Shown here piece after piece: positions 19,001 through 26,812 of a stretch of DNA of 39,791 nt. The stretch comes from Planctomycetaceae bacterium (GTDB taxonomy: Bacteria; Planctomycetota; Planctomycetia; Pirellulales; Pirellulaceae). The translations under genes were made by a program, and so were the position numbers. Position 1 is the first letter of the stretch. The number at the start of each line of letters is the position of its first letter. The notes under the pieces were generated by a model. It worked only from the letters and a program-made list of their open reading frames with translations, was not told where the DNA came from and did no database searches. The DNA lies in NCBI GenBank assembly GCA_024225195.1, contig JAAEMV010000592.1, forward strand, positions 1 through 39,791, given 5' to 3'.

Positions 19001-19591
19001 TTTTGGACTCCTGACGAATTATTGGCTGAGCACCCTTTTGGGAAGGCTGAACTAGCAATGGATCAGGCAGGAACCGAGGTTGATGAATTTACAAATGATC
19101 AACTTGAAAAAGAATTACTCGCTGCCGACCCCACTGAACTCGCACAGATTGCAATATCAGAGGGAAATGCAAATCGAGGTAAAGCTCTCTTTTATCAGTC
19201 GGCAGCGGCATGTTTCGCTTGTCACGATCCAGGGAATGGTGCACCCCAGGCTGGTCCTGATCTGAAAGCACTGACGACCTCTTTGACTCACGAAGAGTTG
19301 GTTGAGTCCATTCTCTATCCTTCGAAGCGAATTGATAAAGAGTACGCTCAGGTCAAGGTGCTGACTCTCGACGGTGTCTTGTACACAGGTATTCGCGTTT
19401 CAGAAACAGATGATGAGTTCGTGTTGCGAAGTTTGGCTCAGCCGAAGCCGATCGTAATTAAGCAAGATGACATCGATGATGTGGTCGAAGCGAAGACGTC
19501 ATTGATGCCTGCGAACCTCGTAAAGGCCTTGAAAAACCGCGAAGAATTCAATGACTTAATGAAGTATGTGATTGAAGTCAGGAAGCAGTAA
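16091..19591 (+). CDS. SGNH-like/PVC-type membrane-bound dehydrogenase/dihaem fusion protein
   Basis: An 1166-residue exported protein, start ATG 16091. A signal peptide (about 1-36) is followed by a degenerate SGNH-hydrolase-like domain (about 40-245; VYGNG at 46-50, GYNES about 115, [10 protein letters not shown] about 218). Next is the PVC-type membrane-bound dehydrogenase beta-propeller (about 355-740; [20 protein letters not shown] and [13 protein letters not shown]). Two haem c sites follow: CATCH at 864-868 and CFACH at 1041-1045, the latter in a Pirellula/Verrucomicrobium-type haem domain ending about 1160. Family knowledge: planctomycetes and verrucomicrobia carry many such proteins, thought to oxidise sugars or alcohols in the periplasm; substrates are mostly unknown. 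The classic serine nucleophile of the GDS block appears to be missing. Confidence 0.93.
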   Translation: MTYSSKSILRTNLLRFLVFILPAVFVTATVHSDEKFEFKKNDIVAVYGNGLADRMQHDPWVETVLQSQLKGKNVSFRNMSFSGDMVNQKPRSKGFTNDEEYLQLVGPDVVFVFYGYNESFAGSEGAEAYQKELVKFVNRYKKLRKAAGKSVRFVLFSPIAAQNTGDPLLSDGVALNKNLAAYTEATQKAASETEATFVDLYTPTKRLFQTSVKRYTLNGIHLNALGYKKLAGIVSEALLGKSMPAEDSLGSLYATVKDKNWHWHNRYRATDGNDVWGGRSTLTFVDGQSNADVLKHELVMLDVMTANRDKVIWAAANGKKLVADDSNVPPPVKVISNVGGGSKSSSAEKEGTLAYLSPEESLAKIKVPEGFELNVFASEEMFPDLANPVQMQVDTKGRLWVASWNTYPKWEPLKEMNDSLMILEDTDNDGVADKRKIFAHVHNPLGFEFWGGGVLVTSGPDLLFLKDTDGDDKADVRFPILQGLGTSDTHHAANNLIMGPDGGIYWQSGIFLVHNHETPWKRNMTTGGSGMYRFDPRTFSITPHAANSPNPHGTSFDYWGYCYANDGTGGRSYQVRPEGNGFKMHPLLVKEFRPVAADEILSSEHFPDEMQNDFLICNCIGFLGVKQYVLDREGNGRNRKFGDVWGTPGVELLNSEDRNFRPTDAIIGSDGALYVSDWQNAIIGHMQHNIRDPNRDHLHGRIFRLTVKDRPLQKPVKIHGQPIEALLENLTHKVDGVRQRTRVELSARDGDAVISATQKWMRDFDPNDETESHHLLEALWLHQQHHVRDDRLLESLLSSKVGHAAMAAKTVKHFWDNVDVKGATKFAAPAASHVVKYTPPKHLKAADKKVYKLGSEIYQRESHCATCHLNDGKGNSNVYPPLVGSPWVLGDEDRLIKMTLHGLWGKMKVNGKTYDPARGVPPMTAFRSILKDEELAAVLTFVRNTWGNQGSKIKPEDVRRVREATEKRTTFWTPDELLAEHPFGKAELAMDQAGTEVDEFTNDQLEKELLAADPTELAQIAISEGNANRGKALFYQSAAACFACHDPGNGAPQAGPDLKALTTSLTHEELVESILYPSKRIDKEYAQVKVLTLDGVLYTGIRVSETDDEFVLRSLAQPKPIVIKQDDIDDVVEAKTSLMPANLVKALKNREEFNDLMKYVIEVRKQ

Positions 19592-19626
19592 TCGCTGCAG
19601 CGATCTGACATCGCTTGAGGGCGTTG

Positions 19627-19671
19627 GTAGCCGGGGTAACCGCCGCGGTTGCCACGCTAACAGGCTTTTTA
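19627..19671. repeat. REP-like palindrome between convergent genes, possible terminator
   Basis: GGTAACCG (19635-19642) pairs with CGGTTGCC (19646-19653) around a 3-nt loop, with one G-U pair. Flanking bases GTTGGTAGC and GCTAAC can extend the stem imperfectly. A run of five Ts follows at 19666-19670, so it may end transcription of the PVC gene. The core TTGCCACGCTAAC (19649-19661) also occurs at 15497-15509, which suggests a dispersed intergenic repeat family. Confidence 0.5.
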
Positions 19672-19762
19672 GTTTTCGGTTTAGTTCTGCTTTGACAGTA
19701 ATGACGTCAGGAGTAGGGCCTTTTTGGGCGCCCTCATCAGACTCGTTTGCCAATCTGAGCGG

Positions 19763-22393
19763 TTACTTCGCCGTGTCCGCTGGGAACAGTGGGAGCAAGT
19801 GATCGACGATCGCCTTGATTGGAAGGTTGATTGATTTTTTGTTGTGAGCGGTGGCGACGGCCACCAGATTAAGCTCCGGAAAAATCGACATGTACTGCCC
19901 ACCTGCTCCGATTCCGCTGAAAAAATTTATCTCGGGTTGAGAACTTCCAATGCTGCGGTTGTGGAAGAAGTAGAAATAGCCGGCCCCTTTGTTGGGATCC
20001 ATCACTTGAGCAATGTAGTCTTGGGAAAATAGTTGTTCCCCGTCGTGTGAGCCGCCTTTTAAAACGGCAATACCAAGTTTGACCAGGCTCCGTGAGGTGA
20101 AACTGCTTCCTGCTCCGCATTTGGGAATCCCACAGCTTTGGTTTTCCCAAACGTAACTGAGTTTAAGTTTATCGGCGATTTCATTCTTGATAAATTTTTG
20201 CACGTTGGAATTAGTTTTAATGTCAATCAGCATCATGATCATCGAGGGATCGACACCGGAGTATTTGTAGGTTTTACTCGCCTCAGAAATGGGGGCAGTT
20301 ATTTCGAATAGTTTTTGAAAGTACGCCTGTTTTTTAAAGTCTGCTCCAAGTGTGTTGACCGCTTTTGGGTCTTCAAACCGAAGCCCTGATTTCATCATCA
20401 ATGCGTCGCGGAGTGTAATCGATTCAACGCCTGATTGAATCTTGGTGCGATCAATTTCTGGCATGAAATCAATGATGGGTTGATCGAGGTCAGTCATCTT
20501 GAAAATCCCCAACTGAATTGCTCTGGCAAGCGTGAGTGAGGTTAACGTTTTCGTGACCGACATTGCGTAATGCGGTGCGTCGACGCGTCCGTGACGGTTG
20601 TACATCTCAAATACTAGTTTGCCGTCTTTCCAAATAAGTATGCTGTCCAGGTCTTGGTAGTTGCCGGCTTGATCAGCGGTAACCAGCGCCTTCACGGCTG
20701 ATTTGGTGAAGGGGTGATCCAGTTTGCCGACCTCGAGGCCATCGTTAAGATTGAGTGGCGCGACGCTGACGTAGGCTTTTTCTAAATCGGGAAGTTTTTT
20801 TTGCGCTTGAAATGTCTGTTTTTCGGCAGGGAATTCTTTTGAAAGTCTCGGGATGTCATCCTGCTGTGCCGCCTTATTTACAGTGGTTGGCGGCTGCCTT
20901 TTTTTTTCTCGTGGCGGTTGAGGTTCAGTTGAAGTTTCGCGACTAGGGCAACGGCCATCGGTTATAAATGGCGAGGCTGGTAGTCCCTCAAGATTGATTA
21001 GGCTGATTTTTGGATCGGGATTCGGCTTCCTAAATAAGTAGCGGACGTGAACGGGATTGGAAACCGACGGAGAAGAAACCACAACCGAGTCATTGACAAT
21101 TCTGGCATCGGCGTCGAAGTACTTTCCATCGGCCCCGGAAATTTCAAAATAGTTGAGTTGGTCTCCCCCTTCGGCATTCGCAAGACCACTTCCGATGTGG
21201 TCAAAGGTAAGCGTTGCTTGCTGGTTGCTGATGGAGACATTTTTTAAAAGAGGCCCGGAAAAAACAATGTCCGTTTTGCCATAGTCCTTTGCGAGTGCCC
21301 AGAGAGACAGTCGTTCTCCGGCGTGGCGTTTCTCAACTGGGTGTAAGCTGGGGCCGTGATCATAAAAAACTGCCATTCCAGTGTTCACGCTTTGATCCAG
21401 TGCCCGCCGCATTCCGTCTCGCAACCAGGGCCACTCATTACTGGTTTGGCTCGAACGATTGGTGGTCGGTTTGGCTTGAGTTGGAACTTGCACATAATAG
21501 AACGGAAAATCGCGGACATCCGTTTTTGCAGATTTTGCCCAGATTTCCCGCCATGTTTGGATTAAAAAAGGAAGTAGTTCTTTATATTCCCAGCCAGTAA
21601 ACGCTTTTGCATTTCGCTCGCCTTGGTACCAAACGACACCCCGAAAAGCGAAAGGGATAATTGGGCTAATTTTGTCCTCAAATTGGACACCGGGGTTTCG
21701 GTTTTCCTGTTCGTCATTCCAGTCAGCGGGAATGTTGAGACGCTTTCGAATTACTTCCGATTGCATCTTGGGGAGCCACGCCTGAATCGGTGTTCCGGAG
21801 TTGTAACGAAGGATCAAGCCGATCGGAATATCTAGTTTTTGGTAAAGTTCGTATCCAAAATAGAATCCAACTCGAGAAATGGAACGTTGTGATCTTTCAT
21901 TAATGCCCTCCCAGCCTCGTGGAGTTGAAACTCGAAATCTGGAAAGATCAGAATTGAGGATCTCGGCTGGAATGAATCGGTTCTTGTTTGGATTGAAGGA
22001 ATCCGCCATATTTGATTGCCCGCTGCAGAGCCACACCTCCCCAACCAAGACGTCATTTAAGATCAATTCATTTAAGCCCTTTACCGTCAGTCTGCTTCCT
22101 TTTGAGGACGTGGAGAGCGGTTTTAGCTTGATCATCCACTTGCCGTTTTCGCCGGCGGTTGTCGAGTGTTGTTGTCCCGCAAATTGAACAGTCACTGCTT
22201 CACCTGGATCGGCTGTGCCCCAAATGGGAACTGGCAGATTACGCTGCAAAACCATTCCCTCACTGAACACATCGGGTAGAACAATGTCAGCGGATGCGGT
22301 CGTTGGAATGCAGGCGCACGCTAAAAACAACACAGCGCAGGCAAATTTGCCGATGCTTCTATTGTGAAAGACATTCAGGGGATTTTTATTCAT
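19763..22393 (-). CDS. Sialate O-acetylesterase-like/serine beta-lactamase-like two-domain fusion
   Basis: An 876-residue exported protein with a signal peptide about 1-35. The N-terminal half is a SASA/9-O-acetylesterase-type SGNH esterase: GEVWLCSGQSNM with the presumed nucleophile Ser127, NSGTPIQAW near 200, VVWYQGERNA near 255, and LHP with His351. A Pro/Lys/Gln-rich linker (about 480-530) leads to a beta-lactamase/class C-like serine hydrolase domain (about 540-876) with SVTK (Ser about 612), a YSG where YxN is usual (about 711), and a GAGGQ strand near the C-terminus. Expected role: removal of acyl groups from carbohydrate outside the cytoplasm by two different esterase folds. The start ATG 22393 has GGAACGAAG upstream. 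The PVC gene converges from the left. Confidence 0.9.
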   Translation of the reverse strand: MNKNPLNVFHNRSIGKFACAVLFLACACIPTTASADIVLPDVFSEGMVLQRNLPVPIWGTADPGEAVTVQFAGQQHSTTAGENGKWMIKLKPLSTSSKGSRLTVKGLNELILNDVLVGEVWLCSGQSNMADSFNPNKNRFIPAEILNSDLSRFRVSTPRGWEGINERSQRSISRVGFYFGYELYQKLDIPIGLILRYNSGTPIQAWLPKMQSEVIRKRLNIPADWNDEQENRNPGVQFEDKISPIIPFAFRGVVWYQGERNAKAFTGWEYKELLPFLIQTWREIWAKSAKTDVRDFPFYYVQVPTQAKPTTNRSSQTSNEWPWLRDGMRRALDQSVNTGMAVFYDHGPSLHPVEKRHAGERLSLWALAKDYGKTDIVFSGPLLKNVSISNQQATLTFDHIGSGLANAEGGDQLNYFEISGADGKYFDADARIVNDSVVVSSPSVSNPVHVRYLFRKPNPDPKISLINLEGLPASPFITDGRCPSRETSTEPQPPREKKRQPPTTVNKAAQQDDIPRLSKEFPAEKQTFQAQKKLPDLEKAYVSVAPLNLNDGLEVGKLDHPFTKSAVKALVTADQAGNYQDLDSILIWKDGKLVFEMYNRHGRVDAPHYAMSVTKTLTSLTLARAIQLGIFKMTDLDQPIIDFMPEIDRTKIQSGVESITLRDALMMKSGLRFEDPKAVNTLGADFKKQAYFQKLFEITAPISEASKTYKYSGVDPSMIMMLIDIKTNSNVQKFIKNEIADKLKLSYVWENQSCGIPKCGAGSSFTSRSLVKLGIAVLKGGSHDGEQLFSQDYIAQVMDPNKGAGYFYFFHNRSIGSSQPEINFFSGIGAGGQYMSIFPELNLVAVATAHNKKSINLPIKAIVDHLLPLFPADTAK

Positions 22394-22455
22394 CTTCGTT
22401 CCGTGGAAAAACGTTTGCCCAGTGGTGTTGGAGTTTAATGGTATGCAGATGCAAA

Positions 22456-22836
22456 CTAGATGTTTTGAGCTGTGAGATAATTGGATAAAAGCTCAAAAGT
22501 TTTTGGTGTGTCAAGCGTTGCTTTCCCGAATCCTGGGTTCGCACCTGCAGCAACCGCAGCGTCCTGAGCTTCCTGGTAATCGGAAATGATCATTGTAGGT
22601 GTGCTCTCGGTCTGCGGATTGGATTTAAGCTCATGAAGGATGGCCATTCCTTCAGACCGGTCCAGGTCCATTAGTCGATTAATCAAGATTAGATCGTATG
22701 GTTGATCGAGAGCGCTCTGAATTGCGTCGTCGAATAAGTCAGCTCGATGGATTTCAATGTTGTAAATTTTTGAGAGGACGAAACTGATCCGTTGGAAGTC
22801 AAAATCGCATTGGCCAACAATTAGTAATTTTTGCAT
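22456..22836 (-). CDS. Single-domain receiver-like protein lacking the phosphoacceptor aspartate
   Basis: A 126-residue protein with the length and alternating pattern of a CheY-type receiver domain: MQKLLIVGQCDFDF, then YDLILINRLMDLD, then TMIISDYQEA and GFGKA. The position after strand 3 that normally holds the phosphorylated Asp is Asn53, while Ser85 and Lys105 fit the conserved Ser/Thr and Lys. The acidic pair after strand 1 is also weak (C10, D11). It is therefore likely a phosphorylation-independent pseudo-receiver used as a protein-interaction module. No output domain and no kinase are nearby. It ends 62 nt before the esterase fusion on the same strand and could be co-transcribed with it. 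Confidence 0.75.
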   Translation of the reverse strand: MQKLLIVGQCDFDFQRISFVLSKIYNIEIHRADLFDDAIQSALDQPYDLILINRLMDLDRSEGMAILHELKSNPQTESTPTMIISDYQEAQDAAVAAGANPGFGKATLDTPKTFELLSNYLTAQNI

Positions 22837-22935
22837 GAGCTTGCCGATGTGTGGTCTGAGAAAAAAAGAGATTTGCCTGATTTGCGGCGGAGTGTACCAA
22901 TTGGCACGGAGTCAATCGTGGTGGGTGACTCCAAC

Positions 22936-23811
22936 TCAAACTGTGCAGATGGTAATACCTTGTTTGAGCGACTCTAGCGGGTTGGAGCGTGAAGGTATAA
23001 ATTCCTGCCCGACAAAGCCAGTGTAGCCGGTATCCCGAATTGCCCGCATGATCGCAGGATAAAAAAGCTCCTGTGATTCGTCGATCTCATTTCGTCCGGG
23101 GACTCCACCAGTGTGGTAATGGCTAATGTAACGATGCGATTTCGTAATGGTGCCAATGACATCGCCTTCCATGACTTGCATGTGATAGATGTCATAGAGC
23201 AGTTTGAAATTATCGCTCTCAATGAGATCGCATAATGCGATTCCCCAGGCACTGCGATCGCACATATAGTCTTCGTGGTCAATCTTGCTGTTCAGCAATT
23301 CCATTGTTAGCGTGACGCCCAGTTTTTCACAAAGCGGTAAGATTCGTTTTAAGCCATCGGCGCAATGTTGAAGGCCTTCTTCGTCACTCATCCCGTCTCG
23401 ATTGCCAGAAAAACAAATTACATTCTTGGCCCCTGCGTGAAAGGCGTCTGTGATTTGTTCACGATAGGCGGCTTCAAGAACGTCGTGGTATTGTGGGCGA
23501 TTCCAAGCGAGAGGGATTCCACCAACCTCTTTCCCGTCAGCGGCCATGGCAGTCGGGAACGTGACCATCGCACATTGCATGTCAAACTGATGAAGGGTGC
23601 CAATTTGTTGCGGCGTCAGTAATTCAACCGATTGAAGTCCAAATTGCTTTCCTTCACGGCAGAGATCTTCGAGCGGCAAGGAGTCATAGCACCATTGGCA
23701 AACCGAGTGGCGGATATAATTTGCATCGCGGGTACTCGCTGGTTCATCAGACTCTAATCTTGCAGCGATAGGTGAGATGAAACATTCCGCTGATTTTAAT
23801 TCGTTATGCAT
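22936..23811 (-). CDS. Hydroxypyruvate isomerase-family TIM barrel (sugar phosphate isomerase/epimerase superfamily)
   Basis: A 291-residue xylose-isomerase-like TIM barrel. The metal-ligand motifs of the Hyi-type subgroup are visible: TMELLNSKID (Glu), LLYDIYHMQVMEGD (Asp and His), HYHTGGVPGRNEID (His, Arg) and FVGQEFIPS (Glu). Known members interconvert hydroxypyruvate and tartronate semialdehyde, or act on related ketoses; substrate cannot be set from sequence alone. The N-terminus carries about 30 extra residues (MHNELKSAECF...) before the first barrel strand. There is no obvious signal peptide, so it is cytoplasmic. It follows the RimK-like gene by 26 nt on the same strand. Confidence 0.88.
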   Translation of the reverse strand: MHNELKSAECFISPIAARLESDEPASTRDANYIRHSVCQWCYDSLPLEDLCREGKQFGLQSVELLTPQQIGTLHQFDMQCAMVTFPTAMAADGKEVGGIPLAWNRPQYHDVLEAAYREQITDAFHAGAKNVICFSGNRDGMSDEEGLQHCADGLKRILPLCEKLGVTLTMELLNSKIDHEDYMCDRSAWGIALCDLIESDNFKLLYDIYHMQVMEGDVIGTITKSHRYISHYHTGGVPGRNEIDESQELFYPAIMRAIRDTGYTGFVGQEFIPSRSNPLESLKQGITICTV

Positions 23812-23837
23812 GGCTCTATTTGGATCTCGAAATGAAG

Positions 23838-25043
23838 TTAGGGTGAGGGCGATTCCGATTGGGAATCGGGCGGAAGCTTTTTGAGCACCGGGCGGCGATT
23901 TCGTCGTGTTTTCTTTGGGACAAGTTCCCGCATGGATTCAAGCTTTCCAAAACAAAGGAGGCGATCCTCTGGTTCTAGCGTCCGATCCGATCTGGGGTTG
24001 GGAATAACCTTTCCGTCACGATACAGCGTCAGTGCATTAATGTCACGATCCTCGAAGCCCGAGGCATTGATTCCTTGACCAATATACTTAGAACCGTCAG
24101 GAATGTGTATTTCGGTAACTCCATAACCACGGCTGACGGTTAGTCGCTGTCTCAGGTCAATTTCGGGAAAGTCGACTTGCGCGGCGATATAGTCAATGAT
24201 GGCGCCGGCGATGTCTAGCTGCAAGCAATTCTCGATCCCTTCGAGCCCCGGAGATGAATTGATCTCTAGGATTTGAGGCCCGTCGGCTCCTTCGAGCATG
24301 TCGACCCCAGCGACGCGGAGGCCAAGGATCTGGGTCGCACGGACCGCCGTTTCGCAATAGTTTTCGTCGAGGATTACTCGTTCGGTTTTAGCGCCTCGGT
24401 GGACGTTACTTCTGAATTCTTGCCCCTGGGCAACCCGTCGCATGGCTCCGATCACCTGATCGCCTACTACAAATGCACGAATGTCTCTTCCCTTACTTTC
24501 GGAGACGAACTTTTGAATGAGGACGCTTTGCTTCTGGCTTTGCAACAGTTCAATGATACCCTCTGCTGATTGCTGGGTTTCTGCGAGGAGGACTCCAATT
24601 CCCTGTGTGCCTTCGAGGAGTTTAATAATAACGGGAGCTCCGCCAACCCTTTCGATCGCCGGGAGAACATCTTTTTTATCTCGCACGAAAGTTGTTTCGG
24701 GGATGCCAATTTGATGTCGGCTCAGAATTTGGAGGCATCTCAATTTATCTCGAGAATTTGTCACTCCAGCTGCGGTGTTGGTACAGAAAATATCCATCTG
24801 CTCAAACTGACGCAGGACTGCTGTGCCAAAGTAGGTAATCGAGGCACCAATTCTCGGGAGTACTGCATCGTAATCAGAGATTGGTTTTTGACGATAAAAA
24901 AGAGCTGGATTGCCTGCTGCGACGTCGATTGAAAACTTAAGCGTGTTGAGGACCTTGCAGGCATGCCCGCGATTGGTTGCGGCCTCGACTAGCCGGCGGG
25001 TGGAATAGCAATTCGGACTGGTGGAAAGGATACCTAATTTCAT
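23838..25043 (-). CDS. rimK: RimK-type ATP-grasp alpha-L-glutamate ligase with C-terminal RCK_C/TrkA_C-like domain
   Basis: A 401-residue protein, about 100 longer than E. coli RimK. Residues 1-295 are a RimK ATP-grasp ligase: MKLGILSTSPNCYSTRRL, TNSRDKLRCLQIL, APVIIKLLEGTQGIGV, ESKGRDIRAFVVG, SNVHRGAK and the metal site LEINSSPGLEG. RimK adds glutamates to the C-terminus of ribosomal protein S6 in Proteobacteria. Residues about 297-373 match the RCK_C/TrkA_C pattern: YGVTEIHIPDGSKYIGQGI, then YRDGKVIPNPRSDRTLEPED, then LLCFG. That domain binds small ligands in K+ transport regulators. A basic, Ser/Pro-rich tail ends the protein. The ATG 25043 has AAGAG upstream. It lies 2 nt after the RimB-like gene, so translation is probably coupled. 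Confidence 0.9.
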   Translation of the reverse strand: MKLGILSTSPNCYSTRRLVEAATNRGHACKVLNTLKFSIDVAAGNPALFYRQKPISDYDAVLPRIGASITYFGTAVLRQFEQMDIFCTNTAAGVTNSRDKLRCLQILSRHQIGIPETTFVRDKKDVLPAIERVGGAPVIIKLLEGTQGIGVLLAETQQSAEGIIELLQSQKQSVLIQKFVSESKGRDIRAFVVGDQVIGAMRRVAQGQEFRSNVHRGAKTERVILDENYCETAVRATQILGLRVAGVDMLEGADGPQILEINSSPGLEGIENCLQLDIAGAIIDYIAAQVDFPEIDLRQRLTVSRGYGVTEIHIPDGSKYIGQGINASGFEDRDINALTLYRDGKVIPNPRSDRTLEPEDRLLCFGKLESMRELVPKKTRRNRRPVLKKLPPDSQSESPSP

Positions 25044-25045
25044 AG

Positions 25046-25513
25046 TTAGCTCTTGTTAGTTTTCTTTTTTCGCTTGGGCTTACCACCATAAAATGATCGT
25101 CCTGCATCGACGATGAATTTGCCGCGAAATGCCTCTCGACCGAGTAACATTCGAAATCCCATTTCTGAGCGATTCGCAAGCGTCAATTCAACCGGCCAAA
25201 CTTCACCAAGTAAAGACACCACGCTTGAAATCACCGGACGATTCGTTGTTTTCCCCGACGAGCTTCTTACGAGTCGAAACTCTTCGATTTTTGCCTGTGC
25301 TGAAACAAACCGTTCAGGGAAACGATGATAGGGGTGTATTTTGAATCGAGCGTATGGCAGTCCATCCAGTTCGAATTCCTCAACGTCCGTTGCGTGCAGC
25401 GATGAGGAGCGCGCTCCGGTATCAACTTTTGCTTTAATTCGTTTGATTCCGAGGTCTGGCAGGCCGACCCATTCGCGCCAGCCAATAATCGGTAAATTGG
25501 TTTGAGGGTTCAC
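25046..25513 (-). CDS. RimB-like retropepsin-type protease (PF05618, 'ATP-dependent zinc protease')
   Basis: A 155-residue single-domain protein. The hallmark is KAKVDTGARSSSLHA with an aspartic-protease-like DTGA at 31-34, followed by GLPYARFKIHP and the second half NRSEMGFRMLLGREAF. Family knowledge: these proteins sit next to RimK-type ligases, and in Pseudomonas RimB is reported to act on glutamylated S6, opposing or trimming RimK products. Here it is the first gene of a tight pair, its stop lying 2 nt before the rimK start. The GTG start at 25513 gives MNPQTNLPIIGWREWV, as expected for the family. The C-terminus is Lys-rich. Confidence 0.9.
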   Translation of the reverse strand: MNPQTNLPIIGWREWVGLPDLGIKRIKAKVDTGARSSSLHATDVEEFELDGLPYARFKIHPYHRFPERFVSAQAKIEEFRLVRSSSGKTTNRPVISSVVSLLGEVWPVELTLANRSEMGFRMLLGREAFRGKFIVDAGRSFYGGKPKRKKKTNKS

Positions 25514-25774
25514 GTTAATTCAGTTTCTTCAGAGGCATTGAAAAGCTGCATAAATACTAGTCTTTTTTATGTTTTTTTCGACCATCATTTACGGATTCCA
25601 TCAATCTGACTCAGGGAATTTTCTGCGAATTCTAAGTTTATTAATAAAATGAGGGGGTCTGATTCACAAGGCTCCGGAATGGTAAACTGTCGGCGGAAAG
25701 ATGGTGTGCCGGTTTCCTGGTGTCCGCTTCGCTAAAGGGGTGGTAGTGTCGGTTTTATTTGAAGGCAAGTGAAA

Positions 25775-26743
25775 ATGATCAAGCGGATTTTGATTGCTGG
25801 TGGTGCTGGTTTTTTAGGATCTCATTTGTGTGAGCGTCTGGTAGAAGACGGGCACGATGTTATTTGCCTCGATAATTTTTTTACTAGCCAAAAATCCAAT
25901 GTTGCTCATTTATTGAATCGAGCTAATTTCGAGCTCATTCGTCACGACGTCGTGGACCCAATTCTGTTGGAGGTCGATGAGATTTACAATCTCGCATGCC
26001 CTGCCGCGCCGGGGCACTATCAATACAACCCGATTAAGACGATGAAGATATCGATCCTCGGTTCGATTAATTTGCTCGGAATGGCAAAGCGTTGCAATGC
26101 AAAAATTTTCCAAGCTTCGACGAGTGAAGTTTACGGTGATCCAGAAGTTCATCCGCAACCGGAATCCTACCGAGGTTGCGTAAACCCGATTGGTTTGCGA
26201 GCTTGTTATGATGAAGGGAAGCGAGCGGCTGAAACGCTTTTCTTCGATTATCATCGAATGAATAAGACGAATATTCGGGTTGCTAGAATCTTTAATACGT
26301 ACGGCCCACGAATGCATCCCTTCGACGGTCGCGTGGTGAGCAACTTTATCAGACAGGCGTTAAGCGGTCAGGATATCACGATTTTTGGAGATGGAAATCA
26401 AACTCGTTCCTTCTGTTACCGGGACGATTTGGTCGAAGGCTTCATTCGTCTAATGGAAGCGCCTAATGAAGTTGTAGGTCCTATCAATCTTGGCAATCCG
26501 GGCGAGTACACCATCAAGCAATTGGCCGAACTTACCATCGAAATGGTTGGTAACGACAATAAGATTATTTATGAACCGCTTCCACCGGACGATCCGACCC
26601 GGCGGCAACCGGACATCACGTTGGCTCGTAAATATTTAGACTGGGAGCCCACCGTTTCCCTCCGAGACGGTCTGTCCAAAACCATCGAGTGGTTCAAGAC
26701 GATTAATGCGGACGACTACCGACCGCCAACTCCTAACTTTTGA
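25775..26743 (+). CDS. UDP-glucuronate decarboxylase (UDP-xylose synthase)
   Basis: Extended short-chain dehydrogenase of 322 residues that converts UDP-glucuronate to UDP-xylose with bound NAD+. It shows the [10 protein letters not shown] nucleotide loop, the catalytic [16 protein letters not shown] segment, the YxxxK pair in CYDEGK (Tyr145, Lys149) and the UXS-typical [18 protein letters not shown] and [14 protein letters not shown] motifs. ATG 25775 was chosen because AAGG (25762-25765) sits 9 nt upstream; a GTG two codons earlier at 25769 is too close to it. UDP-xylose feeds cell-surface glycans. It leads the plus-strand run and is 69 nt upstream of the PQQ-propeller gene. Confidence 0.94.
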   Translation: MIKRILIAGGAGFLGSHLCERLVEDGHDVICLDNFFTSQKSNVAHLLNRANFELIRHDVVDPILLEVDEIYNLACPAAPGHYQYNPIKTMKISILGSINLLGMAKRCNAKIFQASTSEVYGDPEVHPQPESYRGCVNPIGLRACYDEGKRAAETLFFDYHRMNKTNIRVARIFNTYGPRMHPFDGRVVSNFIRQALSGQDITIFGDGNQTRSFCYRDDLVEGFIRLMEAPNEVVGPINLGNPGEYTIKQLAELTIEMVGNDNKIIYEPLPPDDPTRRQPDITLARKYLDWEPTVSLRDGLSKTIEWFKTINADDYRPPTPNF

Positions 26744-26812
26744 TTTGCTCGGATAGTTTGAGTTGCAATCGCTTGATTTGACTTTTAAACAAAAACAATT
26801 AGAGGATCGACG

